NCBI GenBank assembly: GCA_039030715.1
Contig: JBCCDU010000061.1
Location: forward strand, 1-25,044
Length of the DNA: 25,044 nt
Source of the DNA: Thermohalobaculum sp039030715
Lineage (GTDB): Bacteria > Pseudomonadota > Alphaproteobacteria > Rhodobacterales > Rhodobacteraceae
Direction: 5' to 3'
The notes under the pieces were generated by a model that was given only the letters and a program-made list of their open reading frames with translations, was not told the origin of the DNA and searched no databases. Positions within the stretch are counted from its first letter, which is position 1, and the number at the start of each line of letters is the position of its first letter. This document shows, piece by piece, positions 13,863 to 21,607 of this stretch. Made by a program: the position numbers and the translations under genes.

Positions 13863-15842
13863 TCAGCGTCCCACCAGCAGCAATGTATGGTTCTTGCCCG
13901 ACCGTGAGAGCCGCAGCGCATCGCGACCGATCAGGCTGACTTCCCATCCATCGAGAACATCGCCGCGCCCGACGCGGCGGAAGCGGCCATTGGGCAGCCG
14001 GATCAGTGCCTCGCGCCCCGAATTCACATTGATGATGCCGATCAGGCTGGTGCGCTCCAGCGGTAGTCCTTCCTCGGTCGCGGCCTGGCGGACTGAACGG
14101 GCTACTGGGCCGGATGGTGCGGGCGTGGGGTCTGCAGGCGCAGTGGTGGTCAGAACCCGGACCACGGCCTTCTCGATCTGACGGGCCAGACGATCTGGGC
14201 GGTAAAGCGGCACGGGGGATTGCTCCAACGACGCGGCCAGGCCCAACTCGGTCTCAGCCTCCGGGGCGGCCTCGGCCACGTCCGGCAGTTCAGGCGTGGC
14301 AGGTTGCGCAGCCGGTTCCGGCGTTGGTTCGATTGCGACCACAATCTTGGTCACGGCAGCCGGCTCGGCCCCGGGCCGGTTGACCGGCATCGGCACTCCT
14401 GATGCCTCGGTCCAGACGGCGATTTCGACCTGATCCTCAATCGCCGGCGCAGTCCGGCTCTCGGTCTGCGGTGTGTCTGTGGCTGCCGGGTCGGCGGCAG
14501 CGTCGGGGCTATCCACCTTTGGTACAATCGCATCCGGCTCCGCCGCGCTCCGGCGCGGTTGTGGTTGCGGGACTGTCTCCGGCAAATCGAGTTTTGAGGT
14601 GAGTGCGGCGACATGCACGCCGTCGATATCGATTGGCGGTTCAGTCTCCGCAGAGACATCTGTCTCGATGGATCTGGCCTCGGCGGTTGGATCGCCCGGC
14701 GCGACCGACCGATCCACGACAACCGATGCGACAACGGCTTCCGGCTGGGTGTCCTGCGGATAGCTCATCTCCGGCAGATCGCCGAGGGCGCTGGCCGGGA
14801 CAGCCAGGTTTGCAAGTTGCGGGCTGCCCTGTGCGCGGCTGGGCGCATGGCCCAGCACCAACCGCTCGCTGACCGAGCGATAGCCCAGATCGGGCGCTGC
14901 GCGGCGGTCGTCGAAGGCAGTAAATGCCGCAGTCCACAGCATCGGATGCGTCGTGACCGGTTGTGCCGCGTCGCGCACCACGGTAGGCCACGCGAGCCCT
15001 TGCGCGGTCGGAGCCTGTACCGGCGGGACCAGGCCGTCAGACGCCGAGGGATCGGTATCCGCCAGCCGAACAGCGGCAAAGTCCGCGACATCAGAGATGA
15101 CCGGCGGCGGTGGGCGCAACTGCTCCTTGCCGATCTGCAATACGCCCCACATCACGACAGCTGTCAGGCTGGCGGCAACCAGCCCGCCCAGCCCGATCCC
15201 GGCATAGGTCGCCCCGGTCCTCGCGTGGCGCACAGGGGTCGTATCGCAAGCCTGGAACCGGGGATAACCGCCGAACCGGATCTCGTAACCGCGGCACGAG
15301 ACTTCGCCGGGTTGGAACCCCCAGCGGGTTGCATATTGTTCGGCCTCGCGCCGGGTTTGCGCCAGGATCGCGAGGCAAGTCGCGGTCGGGTCGCCAACGA
15401 TGGGTGGAGAGACGGCGATCTCCAACTCCTCGCGGCGCATCTTGTCATTGCGTTCGAAGTGATCGGCGGCGGCGCTGCGCCTGGCATTGGCGCCGCGCGC
15501 CTCGATCGCGTGGCTGCGGATCAGAACTTGTTCGGCTGGCAGCCAGATCAGGATAGGCTGCGGAGGCGATGTGCGCGCCAAGGCTTCGACCCGTAGCCAT
15601 TCTATCTGTTCGGAGAACTCAGCGGATTGCGGATCGGCCTTGCCGATATCCTGCCACCCGCCCGGCACCTGCTGGAGGAGTGTTATCGCATCCGGCGACA
15701 TATCCAGCGCAAGCACCGCGCCTTCGCCGCGTGAACTCTTTTGACCCGAGGGCTTGGTCGAAGCGTCGCCTGTTGCGGTGACGTCCGGTTTGACGCTCGG
15801 CTTGTTGGTCACGATTGGCCCCATGGTCGGTTGCTTCTGCAC
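13863..15842 (-). CDS. Bitopic membrane protein with GspL/PilM-like start and GspC/PilP-like end
   Basis: A 659-residue protein I cannot assign to a named gene. Residues about 41-200 hold VLALDMSPDAITLLQQ and ILIWLPAEQVLIRSHAI, recalling the actin-like cytoplasmic domain of GspL/PilM. One membrane helix follows (about 211-237), then some 350 residues of low-complexity Pro/Ala/Glu/Thr linker. The C-terminal module (about 597-659; LIGIINVNSGREALIRLPNG, then GRGDVLDGWEVSLIGRDALRL) recalls the homology region of GspC/PilP. The orientation would be N-in, C-periplasmic. The start may be GTG at 15842 or ATG at 15824; neither has a clear Shine-Dalgarno. It stands alone, with no secretin or pilin gene nearby. 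A link to an envelope-spanning complex is inference. Confidence 0.8.
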   Translation of the reverse strand: MQKQPTMGPIVTNKPSVKPDVTATGDASTKPSGQKSSRGEGAVLALDMSPDAITLLQQVPGGWQDIGKADPQSAEFSEQIEWLRVEALARTSPPQPILIWLPAEQVLIRSHAIEARGANARRSAAADHFERNDKMRREELEIAVSPPIVGDPTATCLAILAQTRREAEQYATRWGFQPGEVSCRGYEIRFGGYPRFQACDTTPVRHARTGATYAGIGLGGLVAASLTAVVMWGVLQIGKEQLRPPPPVISDVADFAAVRLADTDPSASDGLVPPVQAPTAQGLAWPTVVRDAAQPVTTHPMLWTAAFTAFDDRRAAPDLGYRSVSERLVLGHAPSRAQGSPQLANLAVPASALGDLPEMSYPQDTQPEAVVASVVVDRSVAPGDPTAEARSIETDVSAETEPPIDIDGVHVAALTSKLDLPETVPQPQPRRSAAEPDAIVPKVDSPDAAADPAATDTPQTESRTAPAIEDQVEIAVWTEASGVPMPVNRPGAEPAAVTKIVVAIEPTPEPAAQPATPELPDVAEAAPEAETELGLAASLEQSPVPLYRPDRLARQIEKAVVRVLTTTAPADPTPAPSGPVARSVRQAATEEGLPLERTSLIGIINVNSGREALIRLPNGRFRRVGRGDVLDGWEVSLIGRDALRLSRSGKNHTLLLVGR

Positions 15843-16244
15843 AGCCCGCGCGCCCCTCGAAGGCGTCCGCCGGTCTTGCGATCACTCAATCCGGAACAGA
15901 ACGACTCAACTCCCCCAATACCTATCTCAGGTTAACCGTTCGACTGGCTCGACGCCAGTCTGGACGCTGCGACAGCAGCGGTGTTTCGGTCGCAGAGCGC
16001 GCCTCTCAAATTCTCGGATGTCTCAATTCTTTGCAACTTATGGTTTCTTTCTTGTTAAGGTAATCGATGAGCGTCGAAGACATCTTTAGCGTGCAAGGCG
16101 CTTATGGAGGGTTGGTGCGCGGCGCTGACGGTGACCTTCGCGCTTGCAGCGCATCGGGCGGCGTTGCATACAAGGGCCGGAAATCATGTGCGCCCTGAGC
16201 GAACGCGGCGCGGCAGTCTGCCATTCGGCACAGGAGGCTCAAGA
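15843..16244. other. Divergent intergenic region before bioY
   Basis: These 402 bases separate the leftward 659-residue gene from bioY. They contain an 8-bp palindrome GGTTAACC (15930-15937), a hairpin GACTGGC/GCCAGTC around TCGAC (15942-15960), and an AT-rich patch (about 16005-16066) that is the likely promoter region for bioY. A 43-codon ORF with a fair ribosome site lies at 16067-16198. I see no BioR-type operator (TTATCTATAA-like) upstream of bioY. Confidence 0.5.
16067..16198 (+). CDS. Putative 43-residue small protein upstream of bioY
   Basis: An ATG at 16067 follows AAGG (16057-16060) with six bases spacing and opens a 43-codon frame beginning MSVEDIFSVQGAYGG, then a Gly/Ser/Cys-bearing tail ending GRKSCAP. 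It stops 46 bases before bioY. There is no family match by eye. About 60% of third codon positions are G or C, lower than neighbouring genes. It could be a leader ORF, a small protein or chance. Confidence 0.28.
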   Translation: MSVEDIFSVQGAYGGLVRGADGDLRACSASGGVAYKGRKSCAP

Positions 16245-16895
16245 ATGACGACATTTTCCCATCAAGGCGCCCGCCCGGTGTTGAGCGAGGCGTTGTTGCC
16301 CAGCGAGGGGACGGCGCTCTGGATCAAGCGCGCGGTGCTGGTGATGGCCGGCGTCGCGGCGCTGGCGGTGGCTGCGAAGATCAAAGTGGCACTCTGGCCG
16401 TCCCCCGTTCCGATCACGTTGCAGACATTTGTGGTGCTGACCGTTGGCGCGGCTTACGGCCCGCGTCTCGGGCTCGTGACGATCTTCGGCTATCTGCTGA
16501 TCGGCGCCATCGGGTTCGATGTCTTCACCGGCTCCTCGGCTGAAAAGAACGGCATTGCCTATATGATGGGCGGTACGGGCGGATATCTGCTGGGTTATCT
16601 GCTCTCGACGCTGGCGCTCGGCTATTTCGCGCGGCGCGGTTGGGATCGAAACGTGCTGCTGATGGCGGTCGCGATGCTGGTCGGGACGGCTCTGATATAT
16701 ATCCCAGGCGTCTTCTGGCTGCAGGAGGTGATCGTCGCGGGCGGGATGTTCGACGCGCAAGCATTCGGCAGCATCTGGCAGCAAACACTGACCTGGGGTC
16801 TGACGCCCTTCCTGATCGGTGATGCGATCAAGCTGGCGCTGGCTGCTTTGCTTCTGCCGGCGATGTGGAAGCTGGTGGGTTCGGCCCGCGGCTGA
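16245..16895 (+). CDS. bioY: BioY, biotin transporter substrate-binding subunit
   Basis: A 216-residue membrane protein, the S component of the ECF-type biotin transporter. The family landmarks are WPSPVPITLQTFVVLTVG, then GYLLIGAIGFDVFTG and GGTGGYLLGYLLSTL, with about six hydrophobic helices. AGGAGG at 16232-16237 fixes the ATG at 16245; an in-frame extension to 16104 has no ribosome site and no family similarity. No bioM or bioN gene is adjacent. Solitary BioY proteins are known to take up biotin or to use energy modules encoded elsewhere. The gene ends before a strong terminator. Confidence 0.95.
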   Translation: MTTFSHQGARPVLSEALLPSEGTALWIKRAVLVMAGVAALAVAAKIKVALWPSPVPITLQTFVVLTVGAAYGPRLGLVTIFGYLLIGAIGFDVFTGSSAEKNGIAYMMGGTGGYLLGYLLSTLALGYFARRGWDRNVLLMAVAMLVGTALIYIPGVFWLQEVIVAGGMFDAQAFGSIWQQTLTWGLTPFLIGDAIKLALAALLLPAMWKLVGSARG

Positions 16896-16912
16896 GTTTG
16901 CAAGACCTTTGG

Positions 16913-16946
16913 CGGGCGTCCGGGGCTCGGTCCCGGGCGCCCGTTT
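16913..16946 (+). terminator. Terminator between bioY and the deacetylase gene
   Basis: GGGCGTCCGGG (16914-16924) pairs with CCCGGGCGCCC (16932-16942) over 11 bp with one U-G wobble and a 7-base loop; C16913-G16943 extends it. TTT follows, then GCATTT. It starts 18 bases after the bioY stop. The T-tail is short, so termination may be incomplete. Confidence 0.65.
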
Positions 16947-16960
16947 GCATTTGAGGAGCC

Positions 16961-17851
16961 ATGGCACCGGTCATCTATCATCCCGACTATCAGATCCCGT
17001 TGCGCGATGGACATCGCTTTCCGATGTCGAAATACGGCTATCTTCACAGGCTGTTGCTGGAGCGGGGGTTGCTTGGGCCCGGGCGTCACATCGCGCCGGA
17101 ATTGGCAGGCGATACAACTTTGGCGCGCGCCCACGACACGGGCTATGTGACAAGGGTGCTGAGCAACACACTGTTGGCGGAGGAGACGCGGCGCATCGGT
17201 CTGCCAGATACCGCGGCAGTCACGCGCCGGGCGCGGCTGGCAGCTTCCGGGACATTGCTGGCGGCGACGATTGCGCGGCGACAGGGGCTCGCCATCAATG
17301 CGGCCGGTGGTTCGCATCATGCTGCGCGGGATTGGGGTGCGGGCTATTGTGTCTTTAACGATGTGGCCATCGCCAGTGCGGCGCTCCTGTCGCAGGGGAT
17401 TGGGGGTCCGGTTCTGATCATCGACGCGGATGTGCATCAGGGCGATGGCACTGCCCGGATTTTCGAAGGGGACAGTCGAGTTTTCACCTTTTCGATCCAT
17501 GGCGAGAAGAACTTTCCTGCGCGCAAGGTTGTCTCCGACCTCGATATCGGATTGCCGGACGGGATCGGCGACGAGGCCTATCTGGAGGCGTTGGAGCGTG
17601 GGGTTGGCCAGGCGCTCGCGATAGCGCCTGCCATAGTGTTCTACAATGCGGGCGTCGATGTCTGTGCGCATGACCGTCTTGGCCGTTTGGGGCTAAGCCT
17701 CGACGGTCTGCGTGCCCGCGACCGCCTGGTCTTGCGCCGTGTGCGCGCGGCCGGTCTGCCCCTGGCCTGTGTTCTGGGTGGCGGGTACGGCGAGGCGCCT
17801 GAGGTGGCGGAGCGCCATGCCGTCCTATTCGAGGAAGCCGCCGCCCTCTAA
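16961..17851 (+). CDS. Histone-deacetylase-family zinc amidohydrolase
   Basis: A 296-residue arginase/deacetylase-fold enzyme of the kind grouped with class IV (HDAC11-like) bacterial deacetylases. The catalytic histidine pair is in GGSHHA (H119, H120). Zinc ligands are expected at D157 and H159 (IIDADVHQGDGTA) and D233 (NAGVDVCAHDRLG), and the transition-state tyrosine is in VLGGGYGEA. All are present, so it should be active on an acetylated amine or lysine; the substrate is unknown. GAGGAG at 16953-16958 lies directly before the ATG. It follows the bioY terminator and precedes flbT by about 120 bp. Confidence 0.93.
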   Translation: MAPVIYHPDYQIPLRDGHRFPMSKYGYLHRLLLERGLLGPGRHIAPELAGDTTLARAHDTGYVTRVLSNTLLAEETRRIGLPDTAAVTRRARLAASGTLLAATIARRQGLAINAAGGSHHAARDWGAGYCVFNDVAIASAALLSQGIGGPVLIIDADVHQGDGTARIFEGDSRVFTFSIHGEKNFPARKVVSDLDIGLPDGIGDEAYLEALERGVGQALAIAPAIVFYNAGVDVCAHDRLGRLGLSLDGLRARDRLVLRRVRAAGLPLACVLGGGYGEAPEVAERHAVLFEEAAAL

Positions 17852-17927
17852 CCTCCTTTACGTCATCGCAACGCTTGGCTGCTTTAACCCTTTTCGGGTG
17901 ATCAGAGCATGTGAGAAGGGTGAGGCA

Positions 17928-17978
17928 ATGCGAGACGATCCGAATGGGTGCCGCTGCGCACCGGGCAGGCGCTTGTGA
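17928..17978 (+). CDS. 16-residue leader ORF overlapping flbT
   Basis: An ATG at 17928 with a good AAGGG seven bases upstream (17916-17920) encodes MRDDPNGCRCAPGRRL and stops at TGA 17976-17978. That stop overlaps the flbT GTG (17975-17977) as GTGA. The leader has the better ribosome site of the two, so flbT translation probably depends on ribosomes finishing this peptide. It has four arginines and two cysteines. No family is known to me. Confidence 0.45.
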   Translation: MRDDPNGCRCAPGRRL

Positions 17979-18364
17979 GCGGCCTGGTCCTGAAACTTCG
18001 CGCGCATGAGGAGGTGTTGGTCAATGGCGTCATGATGCGCAATGGCGAGCGGAACATTCGCCTGCTGGTGAAAAGTCCCGACGCTCATATTCTGCGAATG
18101 CGCGAAGCCCTGCGGCCGGAGGAGGCGACATGCCCGGTCGGGCGCCTCTGCTACATGGCCCAACAGGTCGTCGCGGGCGAGCGTGCGGCGGCGGAAACTG
18201 CCCCGGATCTGGCCAACGGGATCGACAATTTGCGCTCGAAGACTGCGGATTTGGATACTGGCGCGCTGCTGGATACGGCCCTGACTGGGCTGCGGGAAAA
18301 AAAGTTTTACCTCACATTCCGGGCGCTGAAGCGACTGATGCCCGAAACATCAAGTGGTGCGTGA
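17975..18364 (+). CDS. flbT: FlbT-like flagellin translation regulator
   Basis: A 129-residue protein with the FlbT layout: SGLVLKLRAHEEVLVNGVMM at the start, GERNIRLLVKSPDAHILRM, RPEEATCPVGRLCYMAQQVV in the middle, and a helical tail GLREKKFYLTFRALKRLMP. In Caulobacter FlbT binds the 5' region of flagellin mRNA and promotes its decay when assembly stalls. The start is GTG at 17975, because family similarity begins there; the frame is open back to 17948. No flagellin or flaF gene is adjacent, so this is an orphan. Its 3' end overlaps the convergent GMC gene by 15 bp. Confidence 0.85.
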   Translation: MSGLVLKLRAHEEVLVNGVMMRNGERNIRLLVKSPDAHILRMREALRPEEATCPVGRLCYMAQQVVAGERAAAETAPDLANGIDNLRSKTADLDTGALLDTALTGLREKKFYLTFRALKRLMPETSSGA

Positions 18365-20011
18365 CGAGCGATCATCCGGCGATGGGTCAAAGGCGAAACG
18401 CGGCCGGTGCGGCGCCAGTTGCGTGCGCTCCAAAATGTAGTCCGCCGCGCGCGCTGCAATCATCTGCGTGGGTGCGTTCAGATTGGCGCTGACGATCCGG
18501 GGCATGACGGAGGCATCGACCACACGCAGACCCACCAGCCCATGCACCCGCAACTGATCGTCCACAACCGCATCCGGCCCATGACCCATCCGGCAGGTGC
18601 CACAGGGATGATAGTCGGTGGCAGTGTTCCGTCTGATCCAGGCGAGGATCTCCGCCTCGCTGCGGATGTTCGGGCCGGGGTCTAACTCCTCGCCCCGTAA
18701 CGCGTCGAACGCCGGTTGGCGCACCAGATCGCGGGCTTTGGCCAAACCTTCCACCATCTCGGTCAGATCATGGGGATCGCTGAGGTAATTCACGCGGATC
18801 AGCGGCTTCGCCTTCGGATCCGCGCTTTGCAAAGTGACCGAGCCCCAGCTGCGAGGCCGCAATTGATCGACATGCAGAGAGAATGCCTGGCGCAGTTGGA
18901 TCTGATTGCCCTGGAGTTCGAACCCGACTGGCCCGAAGTGATATTGCACGTTCGGATAGTCGACCCGGTCATTCGAGCGGATCAGCCCCCCTGCCTCCCA
19001 AATGTTCGAAGCTGCGACGCCGCCTCTTGTAAAAACCCACTGCGCGCCCGCCGCCGCCTTGCGCAGCGGCTGATCGACCCGGTGAATTGGAAAACTGCGT
19101 TTACAGACATATTGCAGGATCAGCGTGGCATGGTCTTGCAGGTTCTGTCCCACCCCCGGCAAATCCAGTTGCGGCGTGATTCCGACGCTGCGCAAATGAT
19201 CCGCAGGGCCGATCCCGGACAGCATCAGCAGTTGGGGGGAGTTGATGGCGCCGCCTGCCAGGATCACCTCGCGCGCCGCTTCCAGTCTGCGCACCGCGCC
19301 TTTATGCGTGAATTCGACCCCGGTGACCCGGTTATCCTCAACCATCAGGCGTTGCACCAGCGCGCGGGTCAGCAGGGTAACATCGCCTCGGCGCAGTGCC
19401 GGGCGCAGATGCGCCACTGCGGCACTACACCGTCGGCCATTCAGCTTCGTCGCGTCGAAACGGGCGATACCCTCGGGATCGAATCCATTCAAATCATCAG
19501 ATCGACCCTGACCCGCCTGATTGCCCGCTTCCAGAAACGCGTCATAGAGCGGATTGTCGAAGCCGCCGCGCGTGACGCCCAGCGGGCCGTCTCCGCCGCG
19601 CCATTCATCTGCCCCCTGGTCATAGGTTTCTCCCGCCTTGAAATAGGGAAAGCAATCGGCGAAGCGCCAGGTCTCCAGCCCACAATCGTTGGCCCAGCGA
19701 TCATAATCGTTTGGATGGCCGCGCATATAGACCATCGAATTGATCGAGGACGATCCCCCCACGACCCTGCCGCGCGGCATGTCGATCTGACGCGCCTGCA
19801 ACGCCGGCTCCTCCTCGGTCACGTAGTTCCAGTTGATCCGCGGATCGCGATAGGCGCGGTAGACGCCCGCCGGGATATGGATCATCAGATCCCGGTCTGG
19901 CGGACCCGCCTCCAGCACCAGAACCGAGGCCTTTCGATCCGCGCTCAGCCGATTGGCGAGAACGCATCCCGCCGAACCCGCCCCGATCACGATGTAATCG
20001 AAGCTGTCCAT
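18350..20011 (-). CDS. GMC-family FAD oxidoreductase, choline dehydrogenase-like
   Basis: A 553-residue flavoprotein. The FAD-binding motif is YIVIGAGSAGCVLANRLS (residues 6-23) with E34 in VLVLEAG. The GMC signature 1 is around RGRVVGGSSSINSMVYMRGH and signature 2 is GAINSPQLLMLSGIGP. The active-site histidine is H468 in TDYHPCGTCRMG, and a second conserved polar position lies in ANLNAPTQM. It resembles BetA-type choline dehydrogenases, but no betB, betI or betC gene is near, so another alcohol is possible. The C-terminus has a short extra tail (about 20 residues). It follows yacG by 6 bp on the same strand; its GGAG lies inside the yacG end. Confidence 0.92.
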   Translation of the reverse strand: MDSFDYIVIGAGSAGCVLANRLSADRKASVLVLEAGPPDRDLMIHIPAGVYRAYRDPRINWNYVTEEEPALQARQIDMPRGRVVGGSSSINSMVYMRGHPNDYDRWANDCGLETWRFADCFPYFKAGETYDQGADEWRGGDGPLGVTRGGFDNPLYDAFLEAGNQAGQGRSDDLNGFDPEGIARFDATKLNGRRCSAAVAHLRPALRRGDVTLLTRALVQRLMVEDNRVTGVEFTHKGAVRRLEAAREVILAGGAINSPQLLMLSGIGPADHLRSVGITPQLDLPGVGQNLQDHATLILQYVCKRSFPIHRVDQPLRKAAAGAQWVFTRGGVAASNIWEAGGLIRSNDRVDYPNVQYHFGPVGFELQGNQIQLRQAFSLHVDQLRPRSWGSVTLQSADPKAKPLIRVNYLSDPHDLTEMVEGLAKARDLVRQPAFDALRGEELDPGPNIRSEAEILAWIRRNTATDYHPCGTCRMGHGPDAVVDDQLRVHGLVGLRVVDASVMPRIVSANLNAPTQMIAARAADYILERTQLAPHRPRFAFDPSPDDRSSRTT

Positions 20012-20017
20012 CGGCGC

Positions 20018-20191
20018 TCAGGGCGCCTCCGGCTCGCTGGGCAGGTCGCTCTCATCCGCATCCTCGGCGGGTACGGCGTATTTGCCTGTCATCCAGCGGC
20101 CAAGGTCGACATCCGCGCAGCGTTTCGAGCAGAAAGGCCGCCATTCCTGATCCGTGGGTGTCCGGCAGATGGGGCATTTCGGGCTGGACAT
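20018..20191 (-). CDS. yacG: YacG, zinc-binding DNA gyrase inhibitor
   Basis: A 57-residue zinc protein. CPIC (residues 6-9) and FCSKRC (about 21-26) give the four cysteine ligands, followed by ADVDLGRWMTGKYAVP, the YacG signature. In Escherichia coli YacG binds the GyrB C-terminal region and blocks DNA binding. The acidic tail is typical. GAGG six bases upstream supports the ATG at 20191; an in-frame ATG at 20236 lacks family similarity. In many alphaproteobacteria yacG follows maf/rne-type genes; here it leads a GMC oxidoreductase, which is unusual. Confidence 0.93.
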   Translation of the reverse strand: MSSPKCPICRTPTDQEWRPFCSKRCADVDLGRWMTGKYAVPAEDADESDLPSEPEAP

Positions 20192-20222
20192 CGGGGCCTC
20201 GCGATCCGGGGTCGAGCATTGA

Positions 20223-20250
20223 CTGCCAGGCCACACACGGCCTCTGGCAG
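20223..20250. repeat. Hairpin in the divergent yacG / RND promoter region
   Basis: CTGCCAGGCC (20223-20232) pairs with GGCC (20239-20242) and TGGCAG (20245-20250), with a two-base bulge and an ACACAC loop. It lies in the 192-bp region (20192-20383) from which yacG and the RND operon diverge. No T-run follows on either strand, so it may be an operator or leader hairpin and not a terminator. Confidence 0.4.
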
Positions 20251-20383
20251 ATTAGTGATAACGGCCAAAGCGAAAAAGCGCTATATATCAACGTGGGTCC
20301 GCGATGCACCTGCCGAAAGGTATGATGCTAAGATCTTGGCGGGGATTGTCCACGGGGAAGCCATTGGCTCGGGAGTTTGCGGA

Positions 20384-21607
20384 GTGAGTATCGAAGCGCA
20401 TCAGGCCTATGCCGAAAGCGCACCGCGCCCCGCCGCGCGCTGGCACCGAATTGTTGCTGGACTGCTCAAAGCCCTGATCCCAATGGTTATTCTGGCGATT
20501 GCACTGCCATTTGCCTGGCATCTCTGGAATTCTGGCCCGGTGGCGGAGCGCAAGGCCCGCCCGCGCGTGCCTCGACTGGTGGAGGTGATCCCGGTTCTGC
20601 CAGCGAACCAGGGTCCGATCATCGAAGCCTGGGGCGAGGTCGTGCCCAACCGCGTGCTGTCGCTGCGCCCTGAACTCGCAGGATCCATCACCGCAATCCA
20701 TCCGGGCTTGACGCCCGGCGGGGAAGTCAGCACCGGCGAAGTGCTGGTGGAGATGGATGACAGGGCGCGGATCTCGGCCCTTGCCGAGGCCGAGGCGGAT
20801 ATTGCCGAGATCGAAGCACGCATCGCGATCGAGACCGGCCAGGCCGCCCGTGCGAGCCGCGATGCCGAACGCTCGGGCCTGAACCTGACCGATGCGCAGC
20901 GTGCCCTGGTGCTGCGCGAGCCGCAAATGCGCCAGTTGCGGGCCGAACTGGAAGCGGCCGAAGCGGTGCGCGACCGGGCGGCGCTCGATCTCAGCAAAAC
21001 CCGGATGCTCGCGCCGTTTAACGCATTGGTGTTGAGCGAGGAAGTTGCGCCCGGCGCAGCCATGACGGCGGGTTCCGAGATTGCGCAACTCGTCTCCTCC
21101 GACCGGTTCAGCGTCAGCATTGCGATCCCGGCGAACGCGCTCAACTGGATCGACCCGCAAGACGGCGGGGTGGTGCAACTCAGCCAGCCCGGTGTTTGGC
21201 CTGCTGGGCAGACTCGCGAGGGGGTGATCCGCCGACGCGGTGCCCAGATTTCTCAAACCGGCCGGATGGTGGAGTTGATCGTCGAAGTCGAGGACCCGCT
21301 CAGCCGCCTGCCCGAGAATGCCGGTAAACCGCGCCTTTTGCTTGGCAGTTTCCTGCGGGCCGAGATCGAGGGGCGTCCGGTCGAAAACGCGGTCGCGCTG
21401 GATCGGGGTTATTTGCGCGACGACGACAAGGTCTGGGTCATGACCAGGGATAAGACACTCGAAGTCCGCCCGGTCACCGTCGCATGGCGGGGTGCGGAGC
21501 AGGTCCTGATCGCGGATGGCCTGGAGGCGGGTGAGCAGGTGGTGACTACCAATCTCGCGGTTTCAGCGCCAGGCATGAATCTGCGGCTGGCCGAGGACGA
21601 GCAATGA
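20384..21607 (+). CDS. RND efflux periplasmic adaptor (membrane fusion protein)
   Basis: A 407-residue adaptor with one N-terminal membrane anchor (about 23-46), a split lipoyl domain (IIEAWGEVVPNRVLSLRPEL; then KTRMLAPFNALVLSEEVAPG), an alpha-hairpin rich in Ala/Glu (about 125-200), and a beta-barrel ending near VVTTNLAVSAPGMNLRL. It would join the permease to an outer-membrane channel. The start is taken as GTG at 20384 with GGGAG eight bases upstream; the frame is open far upstream through the GMC gene, but only as antisense. The stop overlaps the permease start by ATGA. Confidence 0.9.
   Translation: MSIEAHQAYAESAPRPAARWHRIVAGLLKALIPMVILAIALPFAWHLWNSGPVAERKARPRVPRLVEVIPVLPANQGPIIEAWGEVVPNRVLSLRPELAGSITAIHPGLTPGGEVSTGEVLVEMDDRARISALAEAEADIAEIEARIAIETGQAARASRDAERSGLNLTDAQRALVLREPQMRQLRAELEAAEAVRDRAALDLSKTRMLAPFNALVLSEEVAPGAAMTAGSEIAQLVSSDRFSVSIAIPANALNWIDPQDGGVVQLSQPGVWPAGQTREGVIRRRGAQISQTGRMVELIVEVEDPLSRLPENAGKPRLLLGSFLRAEIEGRPVENAVALDRGYLRDDDKVWVMTRDKTLEVRPVTVAWRGAEQVLIADGLEAGEQVVTTNLAVSAPGMNLRLAEDEQ

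Noticed and set aside
14613..15596. 327-codon plus-strand frame inside the 659-residue gene
   Set aside because: The product is Arg/Gln-rich without domains, and the opposite strand has a coherent membrane-protein layout.
15843..16244. BioR operator or riboswitch controlling bioY
   Set aside because: No TTATCTATAA-like site and no known biotin-sensing RNA pattern could be found by eye.
17928..18364. Frameshift splitting one longer flbT gene
   Set aside because: FlbT family similarity starts right at the GTG at 17975, so the upstream codons are not a lost part of the gene.
18716..20383. Long upstream extension of the RND adaptor frame (963 codons in total)
   Set aside because: The extension runs antisense through the clearly real GMC and yacG genes. 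The adaptor similarity and a GGGAG-GTG start begin at 20384.
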